Positions 18,226-26,568 of a DNA stretch of 64,000 bases are shown here, piece after piece. How positions within the stretch are numbered: position 1 is the stretch's first letter; every line of letters begins with the position of its first letter. A program made the translations under genes and the position numbers. Origin of the DNA: Nitrospira sp. (GTDB taxonomy: Bacteria > Nitrospirota > Nitrospiria > Nitrospirales > Nitrospiraceae); NCBI GenBank assembly GCA_029194675.1, contig JARFXP010000004.1:375938-439937 (forward strand), written 5' to 3'. Under the pieces are notes generated by a model, which was not told the DNA's origin, searched no databases, and saw only the letters and a list, made by a program, of their open reading frames with translations.

Positions 18226-18624
18226 GGCATCTACAGTTGTGCTCCAGGGAACAGATGATGCCCACTCGAATTGTAGAGGATTGGAGACAGAAGGCAAGAA
18301 AGATGCGCTGCCGCGGACGGCTCTGACGGAAACCTGGCGCTACTAGCTGGCGAGCAGCTCAATGGTGGAAGAGCCGTTCTGCAAAGTTTTCTCGACTTCC
18401 TACCGCACCTCACGTATGACGTCGCCAAAGAACCCATATTGTTCTGCAATAGAGTGGCACTATGGAGCGAATCATCAGCCGTGGCCGGAACATAAAACCG
18501 AACATTTCTGCATTGGGAGAAAGCGGACATTTCTATTTGGGTTTGGCATTGGCTTCAGCATCGCTTGCACCCCGGCTGGAACGAGGGTATCCTGAAACCC
18601 TCAACCGGTGACCAACGAGGTGCC

Positions 18625-18870
18625 ATGGCCCCCCTGCAACAAACCATTAAAGCTGTGATTCGCGCCGGTGACGAGGTCGGCTATGTCGCGGAGTGTCTGG
18701 AGATTGCTGTCGTCACGCAAGGGCGGACGCTGGATGAAACGGTGAAGCATCTTCAAGAAGCCACCGCCCTGCATCTGGAGGGAGAGCACCTGGCTGATTT
18801 TGGGTTGAGAGAGAAACCCACCTTGGTGCTGACCATGGAGCTGGATCCAGCCCATGCCCAAGCTTCGTAG
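18625..18870 (+). CDS. hicB: HicB-family antitoxin
   Basis: This 81-residue protein has the partial RNase H-like HicB fold: TIKAVIRAGDEVGYVAECLEIAVVTQG, then TLDETVKHLQEATALHLEG. The motif of a beta strand ending in a cysteine followed by the helix DETVKHLQEA is characteristic. The ATG at 18625 is preferred over a frame-open GTG upstream because the domain starts there. It overlaps the HicA gene by 17 bases. HicB binds and neutralises HicA. This copy lacks an obvious C-terminal DNA-binding extension (81 residues against about 130-150), so autoregulation may be weak or shared with another factor. Confidence 0.88.
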   Translation: MAPLQQTIKAVIRAGDEVGYVAECLEIAVVTQGRTLDETVKHLQEATALHLEGEHLADFGLREKPTLVLTMELDPAHAQAS

Positions 18871-19096
18871 ACTCGCCGGTCGCGAAGTCCTGAGCATCCT
18901 TCAGGGCTTTGGTTTCCAGCAAGCCTCCCAGCGAGGAAGCCATATCAAGCTGGTCCGTGAGGTCGCAGGAGCGCGTCAGGTGTTGACGGTTCCTCTCCAT
19001 CCTGAAATAGACCCTGGAACTTTACGCGCCGTTTTTCGTCAAGCCAGTCGCTTCATTGCAGAACAGGACCTCCGCCCACACTTCTACACGTCATAA
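18854..19096 (+). CDS. hicA: HicA-family mRNA interferase toxin
   Basis: This 80-residue protein has the double-stranded-RNA-binding-like HicA fold. LAGREVLSILQGFGFQQASQRGSHIKL contains the glycine-rich turn and catalytic histidine (GSHIKL), followed by TVPLHPEIDPGTLRAVFRQA. HicA cleaves mRNA to stop growth when HicB is degraded. Gene order is antitoxin first, toxin second, with a 17-base overlap, common for this subgroup and ensuring translational coupling. It lies in the accessory patch between 16 and 19 kb. Confidence 0.9.
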   Translation: MPKLRRLAGREVLSILQGFGFQQASQRGSHIKLVREVAGARQVLTVPLHPEIDPGTLRAVFRQASRFIAEQDLRPHFYTS

Positions 19097-19255
19097 GGCT
19101 GGAGCCGTTCAGAGCGACCAGAAAAAGGCGCCATGAACCATCCCGAAGTGTTCATTGGCGATGAGAGGATAATCGAATTCATCAATTGGACGCACGGTTG
19201 GTAGGTTCCGGTATCGTAAAATCGTTCAGTGGCTGAAAGCTCTCGGGTTTCAGCT

Positions 19256-19276
19256 CGACCGGCAGGCTGCCGGTCG
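19256..19276. repeat. Perfect GC-rich inverted repeat between hicA and the phosphoesterase gene
   Basis: Ten-base arms (CGACCGGCAG and its complement) flank one central G. The stem would be very stable but has no T-run on either side, so a classical intrinsic terminator is not shown. It lies between convergent genes (hicA rightward, phosphoesterase leftward) and could end transcription or be a protein-binding site. Confidence 0.5.
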
Positions 19277-19308
19277 TCATGAGGCCGGGTCAACCCCTCG
19301 GTCTGTTC

Positions 19309-20142
19309 CTAAACCCACTCAATCACGGCGATCTCAGGCCGACAGTTGAAACGAAACGGGAGAAAGGACCAACCTAGCCCTCGGTTGACGTACAGTCTGT
19401 GTTGACCTGATTCGTGCCAACCGGCCACGCGGCCATTACAGCCAGGGGGAAGCCAGAAGGTGGGTATTCCCGGCACCCTCCACTGGCCGCCGTGACTGTG
19501 TCCGCAAAGAATCAAATCAATGGCATGATGCGGCTCGACATAGTCGAGGATATTCGGCGCATGGGCCAGCAGCAACGTAAAGCGATGGTCGGCCTGAGGC
19601 GGAACACATCGCAGATCAGCACGATGAAGCGATGGATCATCGACGCCGACGATTGCCAGTTCCCCCTTTCCCGTCGACACGACGGCACTTTGGTTCACCA
19701 GCAGCGTGATCTTGTGTCGATCGGCAAGCTCGGAAAACTGTGACACAGGCACTCCGCTATAATGGTCGTGATTGCCCAACGTCATGTACAGGGGTGCGAT
19801 GGCGCGGAGCCGTTCAAGGAAACGAAAGAGGTGAGGCAGACCTTCCGGTACGTTGAGCAGATCCCCGGTGATGAAAACCCAATCAGGGTGGAGTTCCCTC
19901 ACGGTTTCGACAATACGATCATGCCTCGGATGATATCGATCCAGGTGTAGATCCGTGAGATGGACGGCGCGACGACCGGCAAAGGTGCCATGTACCAGGA
20001 TGTGCTTCGTAACCTCATGATCGGAGAGACCGACTTCCCATTGTGGGACGAGACTAAACGTTCGATAGAGTGGCTCGCTTAAGCAATGCCCGATAAACGA
20101 TCGCGCGCGATCAGGCCATGACACCGCCCGTCGCCTGCTCAT
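19309..20142 (-). CDS. Calcineurin-like metallophosphoesterase, YkuE/YaeI type
   Basis: This 277-residue protein has the complete phosphoesterase motif set: AVHLTDLHLDRY, FITGDLLNVPE, TLGNHDHYSG, LLAHAPNILD and LCGHSHGGQWRVPG. The arrangement with GHSHGGQ and PPGCNGR near the end is typical of YkuE-like enzymes, which act on phosphodiester or UDP-lipid substrates close to the membrane. No confident signal peptide is present, though residues 12-30 are moderately hydrophobic. It is probably cytoplasmic and peripheral. It is a single gene on this strand. Confidence 0.9.
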   Translation of the reverse strand: MSRRRAVSWPDRARSFIGHCLSEPLYRTFSLVPQWEVGLSDHEVTKHILVHGTFAGRRAVHLTDLHLDRYHPRHDRIVETVRELHPDWVFITGDLLNVPEGLPHLFRFLERLRAIAPLYMTLGNHDHYSGVPVSQFSELADRHKITLLVNQSAVVSTGKGELAIVGVDDPSLHRADLRCVPPQADHRFTLLLAHAPNILDYVEPHHAIDLILCGHSHGGQWRVPGIPTFWLPPGCNGRVAGWHESGQHRLYVNRGLGWSFLPFRFNCRPEIAVIEWV

Positions 20143-20266
20143 TCTGCAACCTGTCGTTTGCCTGATCGATTCCGCATGGACGAGAGGAGTATACCATGGG
20201 TTTGTTTCTCACCAGATTTGATAGCACATTTCCTCGAACAGCCGGCATGCAGACAAAGGAAAACGC

Positions 20267-21313
20267 GTGACGCTACCAATCGACCCTTTCCTCACCGACA
20301 ACTTGCCTGGAATCGGCGGACAAATCCGCACCCTGCCCGAAGATTTCCAAGTCGAAGAACGGCCGCTCTATCTTCCTTGCGGTGAAGGCGAACATCTGTA
20401 CGTGACCATCACTAAACGTGGTCTTTCCACGCCGGATCTCGTCCGTCGACTCTCATCTTCATTGGGGATCAAAGCACAGGCCATCGGTGTGGCAGGACTG
20501 AAGGACGCGCGAGCCGTCACGACCCAGATGGTATCCTTGCAAGGCATCCACCCGGAACAACTCTCTCGCCTCAGAATTGATGACACCGTCCTAAACGTAC
20601 AGATCCTCGGGCGCCATCGTAATCGGCTACGAACCGGCCATCACTCCGGCAATCGCTTCCGTTTAATCATCCGCAATGTCGCCGGTCACTCGGCTGAAAC
20701 CGTGCCGGCCGTCCTTCAACAACTGAGCACACGCGGTGTGCCCAACTACTTCGGCCCTCAGAGGCAAGGGAAGGACGGTGAGAACTATCGCATCGGCGCT
20801 CTATTGCTGCATGATGCGCGGCGGCGCGAGAGGATGAATCGCGCCACACGCATCTGGTATCTCAACTCCTACCAATCATTCTTGTTCAATCGAATACTTG
20901 CGCGAAGGATCAGCCATCTCGACAAGATCTTCGTCGGTGATTGGGCCATGAAGCTAGAGAATGGCGCCTGCTTTCAAGTCGAGGATGCCGACAAGGAACA
21001 GCCGCGCGCGAATCGTTTCGAAATCAGCCCGACAGGCATCCTCTTCGGCTCGCGCGTGTCCTGGGCAAGTGACGAGCCTGGTAGCATCGAGGAGGCCGTC
21101 ATCTCCGAAGCAGAGGCAACGAAGGAAACTCTCGTCGCCGCCGCGAAGGCTTGCGGATTCCGTGGCGAGCGCAGAGCGCTTCGCATCCCCCTCGCTGAAC
21201 TAGAATGGTCTTTGGACGGGGATACCCTCACGCTCTCCTTCAGTTTACCTCCCGGTGCCTACGCCACAAGCGTGCTTAGAGAACTGATGAAGGTATTTCC
21301 CACCAACTCTTAG
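20267..21313 (+). CDS. truD: tRNA pseudouridine(13) synthase TruD
   Basis: This 348-residue enzyme converts U13 of certain tRNAs to pseudouridine. The catalytic Asp is in GVAGLKDARAVTTQMVSL near residue 79. HHSGNRFRLIIRNV and GVPNYFGPQRQG are the conserved TruD segments, and the C-terminal insertion domain (residues 215-300) is present. The N-terminus IGGQIRTLPEDFQVEERPLY is typical. The ATG at 20267 is the only good start. It faces away from the phosphoesterase gene. Confidence 0.95.
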   Translation: MTLPIDPFLTDNLPGIGGQIRTLPEDFQVEERPLYLPCGEGEHLYVTITKRGLSTPDLVRRLSSSLGIKAQAIGVAGLKDARAVTTQMVSLQGIHPEQLSRLRIDDTVLNVQILGRHRNRLRTGHHSGNRFRLIIRNVAGHSAETVPAVLQQLSTRGVPNYFGPQRQGKDGENYRIGALLLHDARRRERMNRATRIWYLNSYQSFLFNRILARRISHLDKIFVGDWAMKLENGACFQVEDADKEQPRANRFEISPTGILFGSRVSWASDEPGSIEEAVISEAEATKETLVAAAKACGFRGERRALRIPLAELEWSLDGDTLTLSFSLPPGAYATSVLRELMKVFPTNS

Positions 21314-21380
21314 TTCCTCTCATTTTCTTTCTCCTGCCGCTGTGGATGGTACAATACGGGCACATTGAGTGAGTATCGCG

Positions 21381-22625
21381 ATGAACCAATACCAAGAACG
21401 CGTATACCTTCAAGGGCACATCATCGACTCTCTCGTGCTGGCGAAGGTGTTGGATCTCATCCTGATGATGGGGGGAACATTTGACCTGGAAGATGTTCAC
21501 ATCGGAAAGACCAGGGAAGAACCGTCTCGTGCTCGTATCCGAATCCAAACAGGATCGAGACCGCTCTTAGACGATATTCTGAAGACGATTCAACCACACG
21601 GCGCCTCGATTGAACGTGAAGCAAACTGCCGCATCGAACAAGCGCCCGCCGATGGGGTGTTACCCGATGGCTTTTACGCCACGACGCATCTGCCCACCCA
21701 GATCCGACTCAACGGTCGATGGTTGGACGTGGATCGGATTGAGATGGACCTCGCCATCGTGGTCAGCGAGACGGGGTCCAGCGCCCAGGCCGTACCGATG
21801 GGCGAAGTTTGTCGTGGTGATCAGATCGTGGTCGGTCGGGAGGGTGTACGTGTCACACCACTGCAGCGTCCACTCGAACGGGACGTCTTTGGATTCATGG
21901 AGTCTCAGGTCTCGGCTGAACGGCCTCATGGCCATATCATCGCCGATATCGCGACTCGGATGAGGCAATTGCGAGAACGGCATCGACATGGACAGACGGA
22001 TTCCAAAGTCTTGTTGGCGGGAGGACCAGCGATCATTCATGCCGGGGGCCGAGAAGCCCTCACCTGGCTGATTGAACAGGGATTTATTCATATACTGTTT
22101 TGCGGGAATGCGCTGGCGGCGCATGACATGGAAGCAGATCTGTTCGGCACGTCGCTCGGCTATGGGCTTACTGCCGGACGAGCTGTCCCGCATGGTCATG
22201 AACTCCATTTGAGGACCATTAACCGGATTCGTACAATCGGCAGCATTGAAACGGCAGTTACTTCCGGAGTGATCAAACAGGGGATCATGGCTGCTTGTGT
22301 CAGGCAAGGTGTGCCGGTGGTCATGTCCGGAACGATTCGCGATGATGGTCCCTTGCCCGGAGTGATAACGGATTCTGTTCACGCACAAAGCGCGATGCGC
22401 GCCTTGATCCCCGGTGTCGGGCTGGCTCTCCTTGTCGCCTCGACGCTCCACTCCGTGGCGACCGGTAATTTGCTGCCCGCTACCATCCCCACAGTTTGTG
22501 TTGACGTCAACCCGTCGGTCCCGACCAAGCTGGCCGATCGCGGGAGCTTTCAGGCCGTTGGCCTCGTCATGGATGCGGCATCGTTTCTGTCGGAACTCGC
22601 CCGGCTGTTGGGAAGGTCGACATGA
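21381..22625 (+). CDS. TIGR00300-type ornithine cyclodeaminase (LOR/SDH domain)
   Basis: This 414-residue protein matches the LOR/SDH bifunctional-enzyme family known from archaeal ornithine cyclodeaminase and from the C-terminal half of cyanobacterial AgrE. Landmarks are GHIIDSLVLAKVLDLI, GGTFDLEDVHIGKT, then a Rossmann part with LLAGGPAIIHAGG, LFCGNALAAHDMEADLFGTSLG and GSIETAVTSGVIKQGIM. The expected reaction is L-ornithine to L-proline plus ammonia with bound NAD. The ATG at 21381 with GAGTGAG upstream is preferred; a GTG at 21369 is possible. The stop overlaps the start of the arginine dihydrolase-like gene by four bases (ATGA), so the two act as one unit. Confidence 0.85.
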   Translation: MNQYQERVYLQGHIIDSLVLAKVLDLILMMGGTFDLEDVHIGKTREEPSRARIRIQTGSRPLLDDILKTIQPHGASIEREANCRIEQAPADGVLPDGFYATTHLPTQIRLNGRWLDVDRIEMDLAIVVSETGSSAQAVPMGEVCRGDQIVVGREGVRVTPLQRPLERDVFGFMESQVSAERPHGHIIADIATRMRQLRERHRHGQTDSKVLLAGGPAIIHAGGREALTWLIEQGFIHILFCGNALAAHDMEADLFGTSLGYGLTAGRAVPHGHELHLRTINRIRTIGSIETAVTSGVIKQGIMAACVRQGVPVVMSGTIRDDGPLPGVITDSVHAQSAMRALIPGVGLALLVASTLHSVATGNLLPATIPTVCVDVNPSVPTKLADRGSFQAVGLVMDAASFLSELARLLGRST

Positions 22626-23422
22626 GCCGCCTCCTCGTCTGTCCTCCTGATTATTTTGGGATTGAGTATGAGATCAATCCCTGGATGCGGCTTACTAATC
22701 GCGTGGATCATGGACGGGCGGTGCGACAGTGGCACGAATTGGTGCACGTGCTTGAAAAGGACCTGGGTGCCGTTCTCGAACGAATGACTCCCATTCCTGA
22801 GTTACCCGATCTCGTATTTACGGCGAACGCCGGCATCGCCATTGGACGGACCGCCGTCGTGAGTCGCTTCCGGTATCCTGAACGGCAACGAGAAGAAGCT
22901 CACTTTGAGAATTGGTTTCGTGGGCATGGCTATGAGGTGATGACGGTAGAAGCAGGCCTGCATTTTGAAGGCGCGGGGGATCTCCTGGGCTTTCCGGAAT
23001 ACTGGTTCGGCGGATATCGACAACGATCGGATATTCGCGTCTTCCCGGTCCTTAGCGAACATTTTCACCGAGAAATTATTCCGCTCGAGCTCGTCGATAG
23101 CCGCTTCTACCATCTGGACACCTGTTTCTGTCCCTTGAGCGGCGGCGAGCTCCTCTATTTCCCCGCCGCCTTTGATAGCTATGGCCAGACGGCGATTGCA
23201 GAACGTGTTCCGGACAAGTTGCGTCTCACTGTTCCGGAAGATGAAGCTCTGAAGTTCGCCTGCAATGCCGTCTGTGTCGGGAAAGACGTCGTCCTCCCTG
23301 TCGGATGTCCCACCACTCAGGCTTGGCTCCGCAGAAGAGGGTATGAAACCCACCAGGTTCAGCTCGATGAATTCATGAGATCCGGCGGCTCGGCTAAATG
23401 CCTTACGCTGGCGCTGGACTGA
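22622..23422 (+). CDS. argZ: Arginine dihydrolase-like amidinotransferase-fold enzyme (ArgZ/DDAH type)
   Basis: This 266-residue protein has the guanidine-modifying enzyme fold. Catalytic-type residues are visible: Asn69 in LVFTANAGI, Asp120 in HFEGAGDLLG, His164 in FYHLDTCFCPL, and the nucleophile Cys260 in GGSAKCLTLALD. Such enzymes hydrolyse arginine or dimethylarginine. The downstream neighbour of a TIGR00300 ornithine cyclodeaminase makes arginine dihydrolase (arginine to ornithine, CO2 and two ammonia) the best guess, since the two are one polypeptide in cyanobacterial AgrE. Dimethylarginine hydrolase is the alternative. Start and stop are unambiguous through the four-base overlap with the preceding gene. 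Confidence 0.82.
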   Translation: MSRLLVCPPDYFGIEYEINPWMRLTNRVDHGRAVRQWHELVHVLEKDLGAVLERMTPIPELPDLVFTANAGIAIGRTAVVSRFRYPERQREEAHFENWFRGHGYEVMTVEAGLHFEGAGDLLGFPEYWFGGYRQRSDIRVFPVLSEHFHREIIPLELVDSRFYHLDTCFCPLSGGELLYFPAAFDSYGQTAIAERVPDKLRLTVPEDEALKFACNAVCVGKDVVLPVGCPTTQAWLRRRGYETHQVQLDEFMRSGGSAKCLTLALD

Positions 23423-23505
23423 GAGAAGTCATTGGTCAGCAATCATTCGGTCGCGATCAATAATAACTCTTAACTAATGCCCAATGACGAATGACTCTTG
23501 ACGAA

Positions 23506-23865
23506 TCATCTTTTTCTGAACAAAAACGCTCCATACAGGCCGGCAATTGCGATCGTGACGAGTTCAATGGTCAGGAGCATACGGCTCACGACAGCTTCTG
23601 GGGCTGGAGGAGAGAGGATGAAATACATCCCGAGAAACTCCGGTGTCTGTGTCGGTGGTGTCTCCCATGGAGGAAACAATACGGCCAGAATCAGAACGAT
23701 GACCATCCCGTAGAGCACCGTGAGATTGAGCTGGTGCGGTGTCGACGTAATGTGGGGTTGAGAAGCAGGCGGGCTATCAGATCGACCGTCGAGCCGCCGA
23801 CCGCATTGGATACAGAAACGATTGATCTCCGGTTGTGACCGGCTACAGGCAGGACAGCTTTGCAT
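23506..23865 (-). CDS. Zinc-ribbon membrane protein
   Basis: This 119-residue protein starts with a zinc ribbon (CPAC, then CIQCGRR about 14 residues later). A Ser/Pro linker follows, then two membrane helices (LYGMVIVLILAVLF and LTIELVTIAIAGLYGAF), ending in the basic FRKR. Small zinc-ribbon proteins of this layout are common and uncharacterised; DUF-level annotation is the most that can be offered. It stands alone on the minus strand between the arginine genes and gpsA. Confidence 0.8.
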   Translation of the reverse strand: MQSCPACSRSQPEINRFCIQCGRRLDGRSDSPPASQPHITSTPHQLNLTVLYGMVIVLILAVLFPPWETPPTQTPEFLGMYFILSPPAPEAVVSRMLLTIELVTIAIAGLYGAFLFRKR

Positions 23866-24041
23866 AATCGGACCAAGGAAAGCTCACCGCATAGAGAGAT
23901 TACAGGAAAGAAACGTGTTTTCCCAGTACCACTCCCGCCCACATGGCTCAAGCCGCCTTCATTGACAGGCCTTTGACGCCTTCCTATAATCCGCCCTCCT
24001 GAATGGATGGGTGATGATTTCGCCATGAGGCTGAATCGCGT

Positions 24042-25064
24042 ATGCCGACCACGATCAACAAGATCGGCGTTATTGGAGCCGGAGCCTGGGGCACTGCCTT
24101 GGCAAAGCATCTGGCCGAAAAGGGTCTGGAGGTTCGTCTCTGGGCGCATGAGCATAACGTCGTCGACGCCATCAACTCCTCGCACGAAAACCCGGTCTTC
24201 CTCAAAGACGTCCCTCTTCCTCCAGGTTTGACGGCCACCTCCTCGCTCTGCGAGGCAGTCACGAACCGCGACGGGGTTCTGTTTGCCGTTCCTTCACACC
24301 TCGCCCGGTCCCTGTTGCATCAGTTGGCACTCTCCATCTCTGGTCCCCTGCCGTTCGTCTGTGCAACCAAGGGCATAGAAGAAGACACGGCCAAATTGAT
24401 GACCCAGGTCATGGAGGACGAGTTGCCGCCGTCCATGCACCGCTCCTTCATGGTTCTCTCCGGGCCGAGTTTTGCGTCGGAACTGAGCGCGGGCCTGCCC
24501 ACGGCCGTGTGTTTGGCCGGCACCGATCAGCAGTTGGTGCGGTGGTTTCAAAGTGCGTTGATGACGCCTGCGTTTCGTGTATACGTTGATACCGATACAA
24601 TCGGCGTTCAGCTCGGCGGTGCCTTAAAGAATATCATGGCGCTGGCTGCCGGTGTGATCGATGGTCTGGACCTTGGGCTCAATGCCCGCGCGGCGCTCAT
24701 TACCCGAGGCCTGGCTGAAATTATCCGGCTGGGCGTGGCAATGGGAGCCGATCCTCGCACGTTCTATGGACTTTCCGGGGTCGGCGACCTGGTGCTGACC
24801 TGTACCGGCACACTGAGCCGAAACCATTCGGTAGGCGTTCGGCTGGGCAAGGGAGAAAAGTTGGAGACGATATTGGCCGGAATGCAGGCTGTCGCAGAAG
24901 GGATCCGGACGAGTCGTGCAGCACTCACGTTAGCCCGTCGCTATCAGGTCGATATGCCGATCATACAAGAAATCAACGCCGTTCTGTATGACGACAAATC
25001 TTGCAGACAGGCCGTCCGTGATTTGATGGAACGGGACGCCAAATCAGAGAAAGGACGGACATGA
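24042..25064 (+). CDS. gpsA: Glycerol-3-phosphate dehydrogenase [NAD(P)+]
   Basis: This 340-residue enzyme reduces dihydroxyacetone phosphate to sn-glycerol-3-phosphate for phospholipid synthesis. The NAD(P) site GVIGAGAWGTALAKHLAEKG opens the protein. FVCATKGIEEDT, VLSGPSFASEL, QLGGALKNIMALAAGVIDGL (with catalytic Lys) and GLSGVGDLVLTCTG are all conserved. Length is normal for the family. The stop overlaps the larB start by four bases (ATGA), indicating cotranscription with the nickel-cofactor gene. Confidence 0.96.
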   Translation: MPTTINKIGVIGAGAWGTALAKHLAEKGLEVRLWAHEHNVVDAINSSHENPVFLKDVPLPPGLTATSSLCEAVTNRDGVLFAVPSHLARSLLHQLALSISGPLPFVCATKGIEEDTAKLMTQVMEDELPPSMHRSFMVLSGPSFASELSAGLPTAVCLAGTDQQLVRWFQSALMTPAFRVYVDTDTIGVQLGGALKNIMALAAGVIDGLDLGLNARAALITRGLAEIIRLGVAMGADPRTFYGLSGVGDLVLTCTGTLSRNHSVGVRLGKGEKLETILAGMQAVAEGIRTSRAALTLARRYQVDMPIIQEINAVLYDDKSCRQAVRDLMERDAKSEKGRT

Positions 25065-25816
25065 ATCCGGAAGGACTCGAACGGCTGTTACAACAGGTCC
25101 ATCAAGGACATGTTACGGTGCAACAGGCGCTTCAGCGCTTGCGGTCACTGCCTTTTGAGGATCTGGGCTTTGCCTCGCTCGATCATCATCGGTCGTTACG
25201 ACAGGGGTTCCCCGAGGTGGTCTTGTGTGAAGGGAAAACCCCGGCGCAGGTCGTCGCCATCGCGCGGGCACTCATCAAGAAAGAGGGGCCGTTTCTGGCG
25301 ACTCGCGCCGATCCATCGGTCGCGCGTGCCATTCGCCGTCTGGATCGGCGCGCACAGTACTATCACGATGCACGCATTGTGGCGATTCACTCGTCCAGGC
25401 AGAAGCACCATGGGCATATACTCGTGGTCACCGCTGGAACTGCGGACGTGCCCGTGGCGGAAGAAGCCCGTGTGACCGCAGAAGTGATGGGAAGCCACGT
25501 CGAACGGCTGTATGATGTCGGTGTCGCCGGCATCCACCGGTTGCTCGGAAAGAAAGATCGGCTGTTTGAGGCACAGGTCGTGATCGTCGCTGCCGGGATG
25601 GACGGCGTCCTGCCGAGTGTGGTGGGAGGTTTGGTCCACTGTCCCGTCATTGCCGTGCCGACCAGCCGAGGCTATGGTGCGAGTTTCGGCGGAGTTGCTG
25701 CGCTGCTGACCATGCTCAATTCCTGCGCGGCGGGTGTGGGAGTGATGAACATCGACAACGGATTCGGCGCGGCCTGCCTCGCGCACCGGATCAATATGTT
25801 GGGGGCGAAGAATTAG
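25061..25816 (+). CDS. larB: Nickel-pincer cofactor biosynthesis protein LarB
   Basis: This 251-residue LarB-like carboxylase/hydrolase has an AIR-carboxylase (PurE-like) C-terminal domain. Known members carboxylate and hydrolyse nicotinic acid adenine dinucleotide as the first step of nickel-pincer-nucleotide synthesis. Landmarks are FPEVVLCEGKTPAQV, VTAGTADVPVAEEA, VIVAAGMDGVLPSVVGGLV and GYGASFGGVAALLTMLNSC. It is translationally coupled to gpsA. The other pathway gene larC lies 750 bases downstream on the same strand, with an opposite-strand gene between. No larE or larA homologue is in the window. Confidence 0.92.
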   Translation: MNPEGLERLLQQVHQGHVTVQQALQRLRSLPFEDLGFASLDHHRSLRQGFPEVVLCEGKTPAQVVAIARALIKKEGPFLATRADPSVARAIRRLDRRAQYYHDARIVAIHSSRQKHHGHILVVTAGTADVPVAEEARVTAEVMGSHVERLYDVGVAGIHRLLGKKDRLFEAQVVIVAAGMDGVLPSVVGGLVHCPVIAVPTSRGYGASFGGVAALLTMLNSCAAGVGVMNIDNGFGAACLAHRINMLGAKN

Positions 25817-25838
25817 GCGCGGAAGAGACAATGGGACA

Positions 25839-26390
25839 CTATTTCACTTCCAGCATGCCCCGCTTCGGCCAAGCAACCATCACGGTGCGTAACCCCTTCT
25901 CTCCGTTTGCCAACAACTTTGTCCGCACTTCATACGAATAGGTGCCCACCTCGGCAAGTTGTTTGCGGTGATCCTGCCCATCCCACGCAAGTTCGACGGC
26001 CACTGTCGATCGTTCCAGCTCCCTAGTTTCCGCTGGTGGGATGAGAAGAGGCTGTCGGTGCGTGAGGAATCGGAGCGAGGTCTTCGAAGGTGAACTAATG
26101 AGCGATGTCACCTCAAGAATGAGGTCTCCTTTGACTTCTTTCGGAAGCCGCACCGTGACGGAAAACTGAAGAGGCCCGTCGCCCAGAGTATAGGGTGTCG
26201 GCGCAATGGTGAGTTCGACGATTTTGAGCCCAGGCTCGGGCCTGGGAACGCGAGGGGGCTTCACCTTTGAGAGACTGTCTGCTGGAAAGAATGCAGCCAG
26301 ACAACCGCAAAGGGCGAACAACAGGAGCAGGATTTTCGGAGGATGTCGGTTGTTCGAGGACTTCAATGAAAAACCAGAATCTACTTTCAT
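25839..26390 (-). CDS. Exported protein of unknown function
   Basis: This protein has about 183 residues with an N-terminal hydrophobic stretch (KILLLLFALCGCLAAFF) that should be a signal peptide or anchor; the Cys in it gives a weak lipobox (ALCGC). The mature part is Pro/Lys-rich and then beta-rich, with LQFSVTVRLP, LILEVTSLI and YSYEVRTKLLANG resembling an immunoglobulin-like domain. I do not recognise a family. The ATG at 26390 begins a signal-like sequence, while a GTG eight codons upstream has no site. It sits antisense between larB and larC. Confidence 0.7.
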   Translation of the reverse strand: MKVDSGFSLKSSNNRHPPKILLLLFALCGCLAAFFPADSLSKVKPPRVPRPEPGLKIVELTIAPTPYTLGDGPLQFSVTVRLPKEVKGDLILEVTSLISSPSKTSLRFLTHRQPLLIPPAETRELERSTVAVELAWDGQDHRKQLAEVGTYSYEVRTKLLANGEKGLRTVMVAWPKRGMLEVK

Positions 26391-26568
26391 GGGTGAAAAT
26401 GGCTGGCTCGCCACGATGCACGGTGAATGCGCTCAACACATTGTTAGGGGGATAACATAGCATCCCCGGGGTGTCAACGAAGCGTCGACAATGAAGCATC
26501 GATTGCCGTTCGGCAAGACGTTTGGGTAAGATGTCCGGTCATTTTACCTGTGGCAAGTGAGGAACTCG

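Noticed and set aside
19097..19308. Short minus-strand frame beginning MTTGSLPVELKPE near the hairpin
   Set aside because: About 32 codons with no family, no site and a hairpin over its start.
21660..22451. 263-codon minus-strand open frame
   Set aside because: Antisense shadow of the TIGR00300 gene, which has clear family motifs.
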